A stretch of 21,582 nt of DNA from CAG-632 sp963626805 (lineage in GTDB: Bacteria > Bacillota > Clostridia > Lachnospirales > Lachnospiraceae): the NCBI GenBank assembly GCA_963626805.1, contig CAVFXS010000049.1, positions 1 through 21,582 of the forward strand. Direction: 5' to 3'. A program made the translations under genes and the position numbers. Below, in pieces: positions 14,515 to 21,544 of this stretch (position 1 is its first letter; the number at the start of each line of letters is the position of its first letter). Under the pieces are notes generated by a model, which saw only the letters and a list, made by a program, of their open reading frames with translations, did not search any database and had not been told where the DNA came from.

Positions 14515-14818
14515 AAAAAATCTCCTTTCGACTTTATAGTACTTTAATCATATGAAATGCAAATAACTCTTATCACAATGTGGGATTACAGTAACATTTA
14601 CATTCCTTGCTTTTGTATGATAAGTATATTATAATACAATTATAAATTCGGTTGTTATAACCACCATTTTGAAAATTATTATTAATTTAACAAAGATTAA
14701 AATGGCTCTATAGCCGACTACAACATACATTACCTACAACATATATAGATTACTATACATGAAGGGTAAAAATCAATAGTATTATTTTAAAAATGCGGGA
14801 AAAAGAGGGTTTCTACTT
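14515..14818. promoter_or_regulatory. divergent pflB / Crp-Fnr regulator intergenic region
   Basis: This very AT-rich gap holds no gene. For pflB, the minus strand has a perfect TATAAT (14628-14633) without a good -35 box, as expected of an activator-dependent promoter. The palindrome GTTATAAC (14654-14661), inside GGTTGTTATAACC, is centred about 37 bases before the predicted start, close to where class II Crp/Fnr sites fall. On the regulator's side, CTACAACATA is repeated at 14718-14727 and 14734-14743 (16-base period), upstream of a weak TATACA. Assigning either as the regulator's site is an inference. Confidence 0.5.
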
Positions 14819-15523
14819 ATGAAAAATGAAAAAGCAGATTATGATTTAAATGAAGTACTGGAAATGATGGCATTTACAGGCCTCACCGCAGAAGATCTCC
14901 AAACCATGAAGGAGTTAAATCTCCTGTGTGAACGCCATTATAAGCGGAATGCACTTATCTTCAAATCCGGCGAGATTACCGAGGAGCTCGGTATTGTAGT
15001 TCACGGAAATGTCATCGTGGAAAGTGTGGACTACTGGGGATCCAAGAGTATCCTGAGCTCCGTCCTTCCGGGTAAGGTCTTTGGTGAAACCTATGCCCTG
15101 TCCGGTCATCGTCTGATGATCGATGCCAGATCTACAGAGCCTTCCACAATTTTCCTTCTGAATGTAAAGGCAATCATGTCCGGTCGGTATGATCATTACG
15201 CCTGGCAGCATCAGATGTTAAAAAATCTGCTGCTCTTATCCTCCCGCCGCGGCCTGACTCTGTCACTGCATATCTTCTACATTACGCCGAAGAAGATCCG
15301 GGAGCGGGTCAGCTACTACCTCTCCGGTATGGCAAGCTCTCTCGATACAACTGAGTTTGACATTCCCTTCAACCGGGAACAGTTTGCCGATTTCCTGAAT
15401 GTAGACCGGAGTGCGCTCTCAAAAGAACTCAGCAACATGCAGAAGGAGGGGCTGATTGAATTCCGCAAGAATCATTTCAGACTTCTGGAACTGGAACATA
15501 CGGAAATCAACACCACCCGCTAG
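14819..15523 (+). CDS. Crp/Fnr family transcriptional regulator
   Basis: This 234-aa protein has the Crp/Fnr layout. An N-terminal cyclic-nucleotide-type beta-roll runs over about residues 20-130 (FKSGEITEELGIVVHGNVIV, then LPGKVFGETYALSG). It is followed by a long dimer helix and a C-terminal helix-turn-helix (FNREQFADFLNVDRSALSKE) and wing (LIEFRKNHF). The pattern of cysteines needed for an Fnr-type 4Fe-4S cluster is not present; a single Cys lies near residue 37. It may therefore sense a small molecule or redox state in another way. It is the only intact plus-strand gene here and is transcribed away from pflB, so control of pflB is likely. A GAGGG lies about 10 bases before the ATG. Confidence 0.88.
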   Translation: MKNEKADYDLNEVLEMMAFTGLTAEDLQTMKELNLLCERHYKRNALIFKSGEITEELGIVVHGNVIVESVDYWGSKSILSSVLPGKVFGETYALSGHRLMIDARSTEPSTIFLLNVKAIMSGRYDHYAWQHQMLKNLLLLSSRRGLTLSLHIFYITPKKIRERVSYYLSGMASSLDTTEFDIPFNREQFADFLNVDRSALSKELSNMQKEGLIEFRKNHFRLLELEHTEINTTR

Positions 15524-15621
15524 CATTCGGTGTCACGGCACTCCATGATGTTTTCCAGTGGGTCGCTGCCATCTTCGGCTGGAGTTGCATCGTGTTTACA
15601 GTGTTGCAAAATACAAATGGC
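15520..15621 (-). pseudogene. possible coding relic ending GSDPLENIMECRDTEC
   Basis: Opposite the end of the Crp/Fnr gene, the minus strand reads CKHDATPAEDGSDPLENIMECRDTEC before its stop, a strongly protein-like string with three cysteines. A stop lies directly upstream of AICILQH and there is no start codon. The stop codon overlaps that of the Crp/Fnr gene on the other strand. I do not recognise the family; a chance reading is possible. Confidence 0.3.
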
Positions 15622-15652
15622 TTATGGGATAAACAGACGTTGCACAGGGCTG

Positions 15653-15707
15653 TTTTCTGCAATATCGTTAATCTTCTGCCTTTGAACATTAGCGATATTG
15701 CAGAAAA
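15653..15707. repeat. 20-bp near-perfect inverted repeat at the convergent gene junction
   Basis: TTTTCTGCAATATCGTTAAT (15653-15672) and its reverse complement (15688-15707) differ at one base, which would be a G-U pair in plus-strand RNA. A 15-base loop separates the arms. The right arm includes the last codons and stop of the membrane-anchored hydrolase. Neither side is followed by a T-tract, so it is not a standard terminator, although it sits where one would be expected between two convergent genes. Confidence 0.65.
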
Positions 15708-16420
15708 GTCTCTACGGTCTGCCGTCTCTGCTCTTCTCCGGAAATCGTTGCCTGTCCGTCGCCCTTTTGCTCGCCATAGCTTCCGAACCGGGCATGATTT
15801 CCACCTTCGATACAGATCTCCACACTTCCCTCTGGAAGTAAATCCCGACCTTTCACAACCTTATCCATGTTCAGAATACCATCCTCACTGCCATAGATCG
15901 TAATGACCGGTATATCCGCATCCGATAAGTCCTTTGTCGGATATGCCGCCAGTAACAGCAGTCCGTCCACATCTTCTATATGCTCTGCCGCATAATCTGC
16001 GATCATAGCTCCGCCGAGCGAATGCCCGCCAAAATACCAAGTGTCATAATCATAGTCTTTCAGCACATTACCGGCAAAATGCTTTCCGATAAACGCCATA
16101 TGAAACGGCATATCGATCAGAAAACAATCAATTCCATTCTCCGCAAGCTCCTGCATTAACGGAGTATACGCATTCGTTGCAACCCTCGCTCCCGGATAGA
16201 AGATCATAGCCTCTGATTCTCCCGGTCCATCATAGAAGGTTCCGTAATCAAAGCTCTCTACCTTCACCTGTCCCCGGTCGTCAAGATACTCTTCCACATC
16301 TACACTATGATAATAGGTCATCAGATAGATTCCGACAAAGCACATAAAGATCATAATCGAGCCACCGATATAGTTCCACGCTTCCTTCGCCTTTGACGGT
16401 TTCTTCTCTTCCTCTTCCAT
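15689..16420 (-). CDS. membrane-anchored alpha/beta hydrolase
   Basis: This 243-aa protein starts with a charged tail (MEEEEKKPSKAKEAW) and one membrane segment (about residues 17-37, IGGSIMIFMCFVGIYLMTYY). The hydrolase domain is therefore probably held outside the cell. The catalytic triad is visible: Ser134 in GGHSLGG, Asp180 in IYGSEDGIL, and His209 in EGGNHARFG. FYPGARVATNAYTPLM is the oxyanion strand-loop. The frame is open to 16603, but GGAGGG lies 9 bases before the ATG at 16420, which sets the start. The substrate is not known; short-chain carboxyl-ester or cell-surface lipid hydrolysis fits the fold. It converges on the Crp/Fnr gene and shares the inverted repeat at its 3' end. Confidence 0.85.
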   Translation of the reverse strand: MEEEEKKPSKAKEAWNYIGGSIMIFMCFVGIYLMTYYHSVDVEEYLDDRGQVKVESFDYGTFYDGPGESEAMIFYPGARVATNAYTPLMQELAENGIDCFLIDMPFHMAFIGKHFAGNVLKDYDYDTWYFGGHSLGGAMIADYAAEHIEDVDGLLLLAAYPTKDLSDADIPVITIYGSEDGILNMDKVVKGRDLLPEGSVEICIEGGNHARFGSYGEQKGDGQATISGEEQRRQTVETFLQYR

Positions 16421-16510
16421 ACCATTCAACCCTCCGTAATCTGACATTTCCATTACATGATAGTGTGAAACCGAGCAACGCCAAGCTGATCTGCCAGATC
16501 CTTCCAGTGA

Positions 16511-16552
16511 GCATCCTGGGTTCAAAGTCCAATGTCTCTGAGCCCGGGATGT
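16511..16552 (+). repeat. 14-bp inverted repeat between thrS and the hydrolase gene
   Basis: GCATCCTGGGTTCA (16511-16524) pairs with TGAGCCCGGGATGT (16539-16552) in plus-strand RNA, using three G-U pairs that become mismatches on the minus strand. It is followed on the plus strand by TCTTTCTATCC. No plus-strand gene ends here, so the role is unclear. The rest of the gap 16421-16629 shows no gene I trust. Confidence 0.45.
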
Positions 16553-16629
16553 TCTTTCTATCCTGCTATATTTATCCTGGTATATTTCACCTATGCCCTT
16601 CATACATCCGGCATCTGTGCAAATCCGTC

Positions 16630-18393
16630 TTACCGTCTTACCTTGTTCTTGATCTCTTCCTGAATCTTCTCAACAAACTCATCTAACGGCATAACGGTTG
16701 CATCCTTTTCACCATGCAGCTTATAAGAAACGGTCTTGCCCTCCATCTCATTAAAGCCGATAACCAGAAGATACGGTACCTTCTGAACCTGTGCCTCACG
16801 CATACGATATCCGAGCTTCTCGGCACGTCCGTCCAGCTCTACTCTGACGTCTGCCGCATCCAATGCATCGCATACCTCCTGTGCATATGCCATCAGCTCT
16901 TCATTATCTGTCTTAACCGGCATAACCTTTACCTGTACCGGTGCCAGCCAGGTCGGAAGATTACCCTTGGTCTCCTCCAGAATATATGCCATAAACCGGT
17001 CCAGTGAACCTAAGATCGCTCTGTGCAGAACAACCGGAGTCTTCTTCTCGCCGTCCTTATCAATATAAGTCAGCTGGAATTTAGCCGGCAGACAGAAGTC
17101 TAACTGACAGGTTGACAATGTGTATTCATTGCCGACTGCAGGCTTTACATTAACATCCAGCTTCGGTCCGTAGAAGGCTGCCTCACCGATTTCCTCGGTG
17201 TATTCGATTCCAAGGTCATTCAATACCTTACGGAGTGCATTCTCAGCAGTATTCCACATTTCATCATCATCATGATATTTTACCTTGTTTGCCGGATCAC
17301 GCAGGGACAGCACGCAACGGTAATCTGTAATACCGAAATCCTTATAAGTGCTGAAGATCAGATCCACTACCTTGGAGAATTCATCCTCGATCTGCTCCGG
17401 TGTTACAAACAGATGTGCATCATTCTGGCAGAAATGTCTGCCACGCTCGATTCCCTTTAAGGTACCGCTCGCCTCGAACCGGAAATCATGTGCGATCTCA
17501 CCGATACGGATCGGTAGATCTTTATAGGAATGCATACGATTTGCATAAATCATCATATGATGCGGACAGTTCATCGGACGAAGAACGAAGGACTCACCCT
17601 CCACCTCCATAGCCGGGAACATATTCTCCTTATAATGATCCCAGTGACCGGATGTCTTATATAAATTAACCGTACCAACGCAAGGAGTCATTACATGCAG
17701 ATAGCCTAACTTCCGCTCCTTCTGCTTAATATAATTCTCCAGCTCCTGCCAGATCACATAACCCTTCGGAAGGAACATCGGAAGTCCACGGCCTACCAGA
17801 TCATCTACCATGAACAGATTCATATCCTTACCGATCTTTCTGTGGTCACGCTCCTTTGCTTCCTCCAGCAACCGCAGATGCTCCTCCAGCTCTTCCGGTG
17901 TCGGGAAGCAGACACCGTAAATTCTCTGCAGCACCTTATTGTTCTTATCACCCTTCCAGTATGCTCCGGAATGGCGGATCAGCTTAAAGTAACGGCATAA
18001 TTTTACATTATCTACATGAGGACCTCTGCAAAGATCTGTAAAATCGCCCTGCTCATAGCAGGAAATCGTACCATCCTCCAGATTGGAGATCAGATCCAGC
18101 TTATACTCATCATCCTTAAACATTTCCATTGCTTCTGCCTTGGAAATCTCTTTCCGCACGATCTTCTTACCGGTCTTGGCAATCTTCTTCATTTCCTTCT
18201 CGATTGCGGCAAGGTCTGCCTCATCCCGGATAACGTCATCGCCCAGATCCACATCATAGTAGAATCCCTCTGCTACAACCGGTCCTACCCAGAACTTTGC
18301 CTGCGGATACAGATGCTTGATTGCCTGTGCCATCAGATGTGCGCAGGAATGATTCAATGTCTTTAACTGTTCATCTTCCTTAAAATTAACCAT
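16630..18393 (-). CDS. thrS: threonyl-tRNA synthetase
   Basis: ThrRS charges tRNA-Thr with threonine. This 587-aa form begins directly at the editing domain (TLNHSCAHLMAQAIK, His15 and His19) and lacks the roughly 60-residue TGS domain of the E. coli enzyme (642 aa). The editing metal site continues with DLCRGPHV. The catalytic domain has RPMNCPHHM (zinc Cys), FRFEASGTLKGIERGRHF (motif 2), DAHLF (zinc His) and VVLHRAILGSLDRF (motif 3). The C-terminal anticodon-binding domain ends LDEFVEKIQEEI. AAAGGAG lies 7 bases before the ATG at 18393; a longer frame reaching 18438 runs into the T-box terminator and is not used. Its leader is a T-box riboswitch, so expression rises when threonyl-tRNA is scarce. 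Confidence 0.95.
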   Translation of the reverse strand: MVNFKEDEQLKTLNHSCAHLMAQAIKHLYPQAKFWVGPVVAEGFYYDVDLGDDVIRDEADLAAIEKEMKKIAKTGKKIVRKEISKAEAMEMFKDDEYKLDLISNLEDGTISCYEQGDFTDLCRGPHVDNVKLCRYFKLIRHSGAYWKGDKNNKVLQRIYGVCFPTPEELEEHLRLLEEAKERDHRKIGKDMNLFMVDDLVGRGLPMFLPKGYVIWQELENYIKQKERKLGYLHVMTPCVGTVNLYKTSGHWDHYKENMFPAMEVEGESFVLRPMNCPHHMMIYANRMHSYKDLPIRIGEIAHDFRFEASGTLKGIERGRHFCQNDAHLFVTPEQIEDEFSKVVDLIFSTYKDFGITDYRCVLSLRDPANKVKYHDDDEMWNTAENALRKVLNDLGIEYTEEIGEAAFYGPKLDVNVKPAVGNEYTLSTCQLDFCLPAKFQLTYIDKDGEKKTPVVLHRAILGSLDRFMAYILEETKGNLPTWLAPVQVKVMPVKTDNEELMAYAQEVCDALDAADVRVELDGRAEKLGYRMREAQVQKVPYLLVIGFNEMEGKTVSYKLHGEKDATVMPLDEFVEKIQEEIKNKVRR

Positions 18394-18420
18394 TTTGATT
18401 CTCCTTTGTCCTTTCTTCTG

Positions 18421-18666
18421 AACTAAAAAAGCACCCACAGATATGATTCACATACCTAAGGGTGCTTATACACGGTTCCACCTTAATTTTAACTCATGGC
18501 CTGTAACGTCAGCTACACGGTAACGCTTCAAAGCCTGTCTGCTCCTTCTACGCACAGCTCGGGAATGGTCTTCCTGAAACATTTCCATAAACAGCTCTCA
18601 CCCTGTGCTGTTCTCTCTGAATGTTCCTGCCCCAGTACTCTTTCCGTCATCGCTTTTTCAATATTA
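18421..18666 (-). promoter_or_regulatory. T-box riboswitch (Thr) leader of thrS
   Basis: Read on the minus strand, the leader starts with GCGATGACGG and contains a long stem I. The T-box antiterminator core is AAGGTGGAACCGTG (18471-18484), which binds the tRNA acceptor end. The terminator stem follows. In stem I, a probable specifier codon ACC (Thr) is at 18567-18569, in the context GGAAGACCATTCCCGAG. When uncharged tRNA-Thr binds, the antiterminator forms and thrS is read. The class is clear from the T-box core and the thrS context; the specifier position is by pattern. Confidence 0.9.
18425..18467 (-). terminator. terminator stem of the thrS T-box
   Basis: AAGCACCC (18460-18467 on the minus strand) pairs with GGGTGCTT (18429-18436), followed by a run of T's (18425-18430). 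It competes with the antiterminator next to it and lies 31 bases before the thrS start codon. Confidence 0.85.
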
Positions 18667-18673
18667 CCTGTGT

Positions 18674-18702
18674 ATTGTACCACGTATATTTTTTTTGTAC
18701 AA
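18674..18702 (-). promoter_or_regulatory. promoter of the thrS T-box transcript
   Basis: TTGTAC (18697-18702) and TACAAT (18674-18679) on the minus strand are exactly 17 bases apart, directly before the T-box leader. Two TTCGGAA copies (18710-18716 and 18722-18728) lie just upstream. Confidence 0.65.
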
Positions 18703-18779
18703 TCATTTTTTCGGAAATCTTTTCGGAATTTTCAACCAGTCTGCTCCTGCCAATTCCTCACAGACCCGACTTCTCCCAT

Positions 18780-19217
18780 TCATTCCCCGTCCGGCTGCAA
18801 TTCCAGCAGGACCTTCTGACAGGCGCTCTCATCCATCGGCCACCCCAGGCTCCCGATGGCCCGGTAACAGGCATCCGGCAGTCCTGAATCTTCTGTCGCT
18901 CCGTCCAGCCCGCTCAGATAATCGGCCGCGATTTTCCGGAGTTGTTCCAGAATCTCCTGCTTATGCCGTTTTACAGGCTCCTCGCACTCCCAGAAATGAC
19001 GCATGTCACAGTCCGCAGTACTTCCGCACGGAGTCTTACATGTAGCACAATCCGGTGCAATGCGATTCTTCTCCTCATGAAGCTCCCGGATGCTCTTCTC
19101 ATAATCATCCCCAGTCAATGCTCCTGCCACTATCCGGTCTGTATCTGCGGTCTTTCCGTTATTGCTGATCGCACCGGTCAGCCCGATCAGTGCACCAAGT
19201 ACCTCTTCCTGCTTCAT
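18780..19217 (-). CDS. Cys-rich small protein, putative metal-binding
   Basis: This 145-aa soluble protein carries the motif CATCKTPCGSTADCDM (Cys57, Cys60, Cys64, Cys70), which suggests an iron-sulfur cluster or zinc. The CATC..PCG..ADxDM pattern resembles a conserved block I recall in clostridial proteins annotated near hydroxylamine reductase or hybrid-cluster proteins, but the link is not secure. The rest is helical. The start at 19217 overlaps the stop of the CrtO-family gene as ATGA, with AGGAG just upstream, so the two are coupled. It ends the operon, and no good terminator was found before the thrS promoter. Confidence 0.75.
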   Translation of the reverse strand: MKQEEVLGALIGLTGAISNNGKTADTDRIVAGALTGDDYEKSIRELHEEKNRIAPDCATCKTPCGSTADCDMRHFWECEEPVKRHKQEILEQLRKIAADYLSGLDGATEDSGLPDACYRAIGSLGWPMDESACQKVLLELQPDGE

Positions 19218-19798
19218 TCCTGCTCCTTCTTTTCCTCTTTTTTCTTATCCTTATTCTGCTCCATCCGGGCGATTTTAATCACTCGCGGCCGGTTATACCG
19301 CTGCATGATCACAAAGCAGCCATCCAAACAGGCTCCCGCAAAAGACGTGAGCATAAATACCCAGAATGCGCCAAGCCTTACGGAGACGAGCACCGGCAGA
19401 AAGCTGAACACCATGATTGTTTCATGTACAAGCTCCGCCTGACACATTGCCTGCGCGATCTCATCCCAGCTATGAAGCTCCGGGTTTAAGGTATCCGGAT
19501 CAAAGGTCGGCATCTTAGCCTTCCAGTTCTTCACCTTTAATCTGTCATAACATCTCTGCTCCCATGCATGTGCCTGATACCATTTCCGTGTATAATCCGC
19601 CCGGTTCCGTTTCACGATCAGATAGACATACCCCACCAGCAGACGCATAACAAAATGATAACAGATGGTTCCTGCCGTAATTGCCAGAGTCTCCCATACG
19701 TCCATGGATGTCTTGTTATATAAAAACAGGAACACACCAAACAGCAATCCCGTCCCTGCCGATATGAGAATCATAGTTCGTTTCATGGTTCCTCTCAT
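19214..19798 (-). CDS. CrtO-family (glycosyl-4,4'-diaponeurosporenoate acyltransferase-like) membrane protein
   Basis: This 194-aa protein has an N-terminal membrane segment (MILISAGTGLLFGVFLFLY), a second near residues 40-62, and further hydrophobic stretches near 130-165. Between them are the signature blocks KWYQAHAWEQRCYDRLKVK, KAKMPTF and EIAQAMCQAELVHE, then QRYNRPR near the C-terminus, and a Lys/Glu tail. The named member of this family acylates staphyloxanthin precursors, but many members lie in genomes without carotenoid genes, as seems true here, so the reaction is not assigned. GGAGG lies 8 bases before the ATG at 19798. The gene overlaps the Cys-rich gene by four bases. The pair may act together at the membrane (inference). 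Confidence 0.7.
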   Translation of the reverse strand: MRGTMKRTMILISAGTGLLFGVFLFLYNKTSMDVWETLAITAGTICYHFVMRLLVGYVYLIVKRNRADYTRKWYQAHAWEQRCYDRLKVKNWKAKMPTFDPDTLNPELHSWDEIAQAMCQAELVHETIMVFSFLPVLVSVRLGAFWVFMLTSFAGACLDGCFVIMQRYNRPRVIKIARMEQNKDKKKEEKKEQE

Positions 19799-19831
19799 CC
19801 CCTCTTTCCTCCCAGCGGCTTCCTTTGAATT

Positions 19832-20077
19832 CTATGCATCCTTCACAGCTTCCAGATCTTCCTGTGTAAGATCTGCTGCCGTGTATGCATTCTTTACATT
19901 TACGATGCCGGCATTTTCCCATTCCATAAAATCAGTAATCCCTTTAAATGGGGCATTCGCACCCAGTGCCGAATTCATTTCCGTATCTGCCATTGCTGTG
20001 ATCAGAATTACCTTTTTCCCGTATATACTCTTCTCAATATGCCCTTTCCGATCCCTGCTCTTCCGGTTACCGGTCTC
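19832..20077 (-). pseudogene. C-terminal remnant of a flavodoxin/NADPH-dependent FMN reductase-like protein
   Basis: After the stop of the sugar O-acetyltransferase, the same frame continues for 81 codons to a TAG at 19832-19834. It contains GKKVILITAMADTEMNS, KGITDFMEWENAGIVNV and NAYTAADLTQEDLEAVKD, which reads like the C-terminal half of a flavodoxin-fold reductase. No start codon with a ribosome binding site precedes it; the first in-frame ATG (19993) would leave 53 residues. The N-terminal half, with the FMN-binding loop, is gone. It is most probably a deletion relic. Confidence 0.55.
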
Positions 20078-20686
20078 TTACTCTTCTGATTGAAAGATCG
20101 GATATTTCTTCTTATCTGCCTCTGTAATCCTGCGAATAACCCTGCATGGATTTCCTACCGCAATCACGCCATCCGGAATATCCCTATTCACAACGCTTCC
20201 GGCACCGATAATCGTATTACTTCCGATCGTCACACCCGGAAGCACCGCTACATTCGCTCCGATCCAGACACTGTTTCCCACTGTGATCGGCAGAGCGATC
20301 TCCAATCCCTGATTTCTCTGCTCACTGTCAATTGCATGTCCGGCCGTGGAAAATACACAGTTCGGTGCAATAAATACATTATCTCCAAAGGTCACCCTGG
20401 CGCCATCAAGAATCGTAACGTTATGATTGGTATAGAAATTCTCACCGATTGAAATATTTACTCCATAATCACAGTAAAACGGTGCTGTTATAACCGGAGT
20501 TCCCTTGATACTTCCAAGGATTTCCGATAATAATTCCTGCTGTCTTTCCACATCCGACGGCCTACAATTATTAAATTCATAGCACAGAACTGCACACCTT
20601 GTCCGCAGTTCCACGATTTTCTTATCATAATTCGCATCATATAAATATCCGTTCTGTGCTTTTTCCCATTCTGTCATTTCTATCAT
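20078..20686 (-). CDS. sugar O-acetyltransferase (maltose/galactoside acetyltransferase family)
   Basis: This 202-aa protein is a left-handed beta-helix acetyltransferase of the LacA/Maa type, which moves acetyl from acetyl-CoA to a sugar hydroxyl. The N-terminal helical part is typical (EWEKAQNGYLYDANYD, then LLSEILGSI). The hexapeptide coils include YGVNISIGENFYTNHNVTIL, VTFGDNVFIAPN and VWIGANVAVLPGVTIGSNT. The catalytic His117 is in STAGHAID. GGAG lies 9 bases before the ATG at 20686. It is the second gene after a GNAT acetyltransferase (37-base gap) and precedes the flavoprotein remnant. The natural sugar is not known. Confidence 0.9.
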   Translation of the reverse strand: MIEMTEWEKAQNGYLYDANYDKKIVELRTRCAVLCYEFNNCRPSDVERQQELLSEILGSIKGTPVITAPFYCDYGVNISIGENFYTNHNVTILDGARVTFGDNVFIAPNCVFSTAGHAIDSEQRNQGLEIALPITVGNSVWIGANVAVLPGVTIGSNTIIGAGSVVNRDIPDGVIAVGNPCRVIRRITEADKKKYPIFQSEE

Positions 20687-20723
20687 TTCCGTGATCTCCT
20701 TATCTTCTATTACCTTCTATGGC

Positions 20724-21320
20724 TTAATCCACGCACGACTCAAAGCTGTGACATTCCGGCTCCTCAAACGGAATGACCGGTCTCGGACTATCTGTATGCT
20801 CTCCGATCTGCTTTTCCATCCATACCATATTATACCACCGACCAAACTTATATCCGCACTGATAGAACTCACCCACCAGTCGGTAACCCAGGTGCGTATG
20901 GAATTCCACACTATTCTTTGTCAGGTATTCATCCTCCTGCTCCGGATACCCGATACATGCATTCAGATTCAGGATATTCTGCTTTTCCAGAGCCTGCTCC
21001 AGTGCCGCATACAGTTTCTTTCCGATTCCCATTTTCTTTCTGGATGTATCTACATAAATCGTAGTCTCAACTGCCCAGTCATAGGCCGCCCGCTCCTTAA
21101 ATGGTCCTGCATATGCATAACCGATGATTGCTCCGTCCTTCTCTGCCACCAGATAAGGGTATCGCTTTAAGGTATGCCGGATCCGTTCCCGAAACTCCTC
21201 TATTCCCGGCACCTCGTATTCAAACGTAATCGCCGTACCCGTTACATACGGTGCATAAATCGCAAGTATCGCTTCCGCATCTTCCACAGTCGCTGTCCGG
21301 ATTCTGGTCTCGTTTCCCAT
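20724..21320 (-). CDS. GNAT family N-acetyltransferase (phosphinothricin acetyltransferase-like)
   Basis: This 198-aa enzyme transfers acetyl from acetyl-CoA to an amine. It has the GNAT order: IRTATVEDAEAILAIYAPYV, TFEYEVP, then AAYDWAVETTIYVD, then the acetyl-CoA loop SRKKMGIGKKLYAAL, and a C-terminal HTHLGYRLVGEFYQCGYKFG. This matches the phosphinothricin/methionine sulfone acetyltransferase branch. The start at 21320 follows GGGAGG at 11 bases. It is the first gene of a minus-strand operon with the sugar acetyltransferase and has a TTGACA promoter upstream. Substrate unknown; a drug or amino-acid analogue is possible from the family alone. Confidence 0.88.
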   Translation of the reverse strand: MGNETRIRTATVEDAEAILAIYAPYVTGTAITFEYEVPGIEEFRERIRHTLKRYPYLVAEKDGAIIGYAYAGPFKERAAYDWAVETTIYVDTSRKKMGIGKKLYAALEQALEKQNILNLNACIGYPEQEDEYLTKNSVEFHTHLGYRLVGEFYQCGYKFGRWYNMVWMEKQIGEHTDSPRPVIPFEEPECHSFESCVD

Positions 21321-21406
21321 ATCACTGCTGCCTCCCTGTTTCTGATTCTTTTTATCATCTTGTATCCGGCGGTTTCCGATCCCGGAATCCCCGGCTCTTT
21401 AATAAC

Positions 21407-21434
21407 ATTATGGATTGTGTCTTATTTTTGTCAA
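21407..21434 (-). promoter_or_regulatory. promoter of the GNAT operon
   Basis: A consensus TTGACA (21429-21434) is followed after 16 bases by CATAAT (21407-21412), or after 18 by TAATGT, on the minus strand. The leader between it and the GNAT start is GC-rich with a TTCCG/CGGAA inverted repeat near 21370-21390, but no recognised riboswitch. Confidence 0.55.
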
Positions 21435-21516
21435 CCAAAATTTCTTTTTTATATATTCGATTCCATTTTTTCTTTACTACATTTTAACTACCCGCAAAAA
21501 AGTTACATAAAATTTA

Positions 21517-21544
21517 TTGATTTTATCAGTTAATTATGTATAAT
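21517..21544 (+). promoter_or_regulatory. promoter running rightward out of the window
   Basis: TTGATT (21517-21522) and a perfect TATAAT (21539-21544) on the plus strand are 16 bases apart. The transcript would start near 21551 and reads into AAGAAG/CTTCTT, a possible leader hairpin cut off by the window edge. No gene is visible. Confidence 0.45.

Noticed and set aside
16421..16603. N-terminal extension of the membrane-anchored hydrolase, or a separate peptide there
   Set aside because: The extension has no ribosome binding site, while GGAGGG fits the ATG at 16420; a short DAHWKDLADQLGV reading is bounded by stops on both sides.
18394..18438. ThrRS start at 18438
   Set aside because: It would begin within the T-box terminator stem; the ATG at 18393 has a proper ribosome binding site and matches family N-termini.
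18496..19045. Plus-strand ORFs over the T-box and the Cys-rich gene
   Set aside because: They are antisense to a conserved RNA leader and a gene with a conserved cysteine motif.
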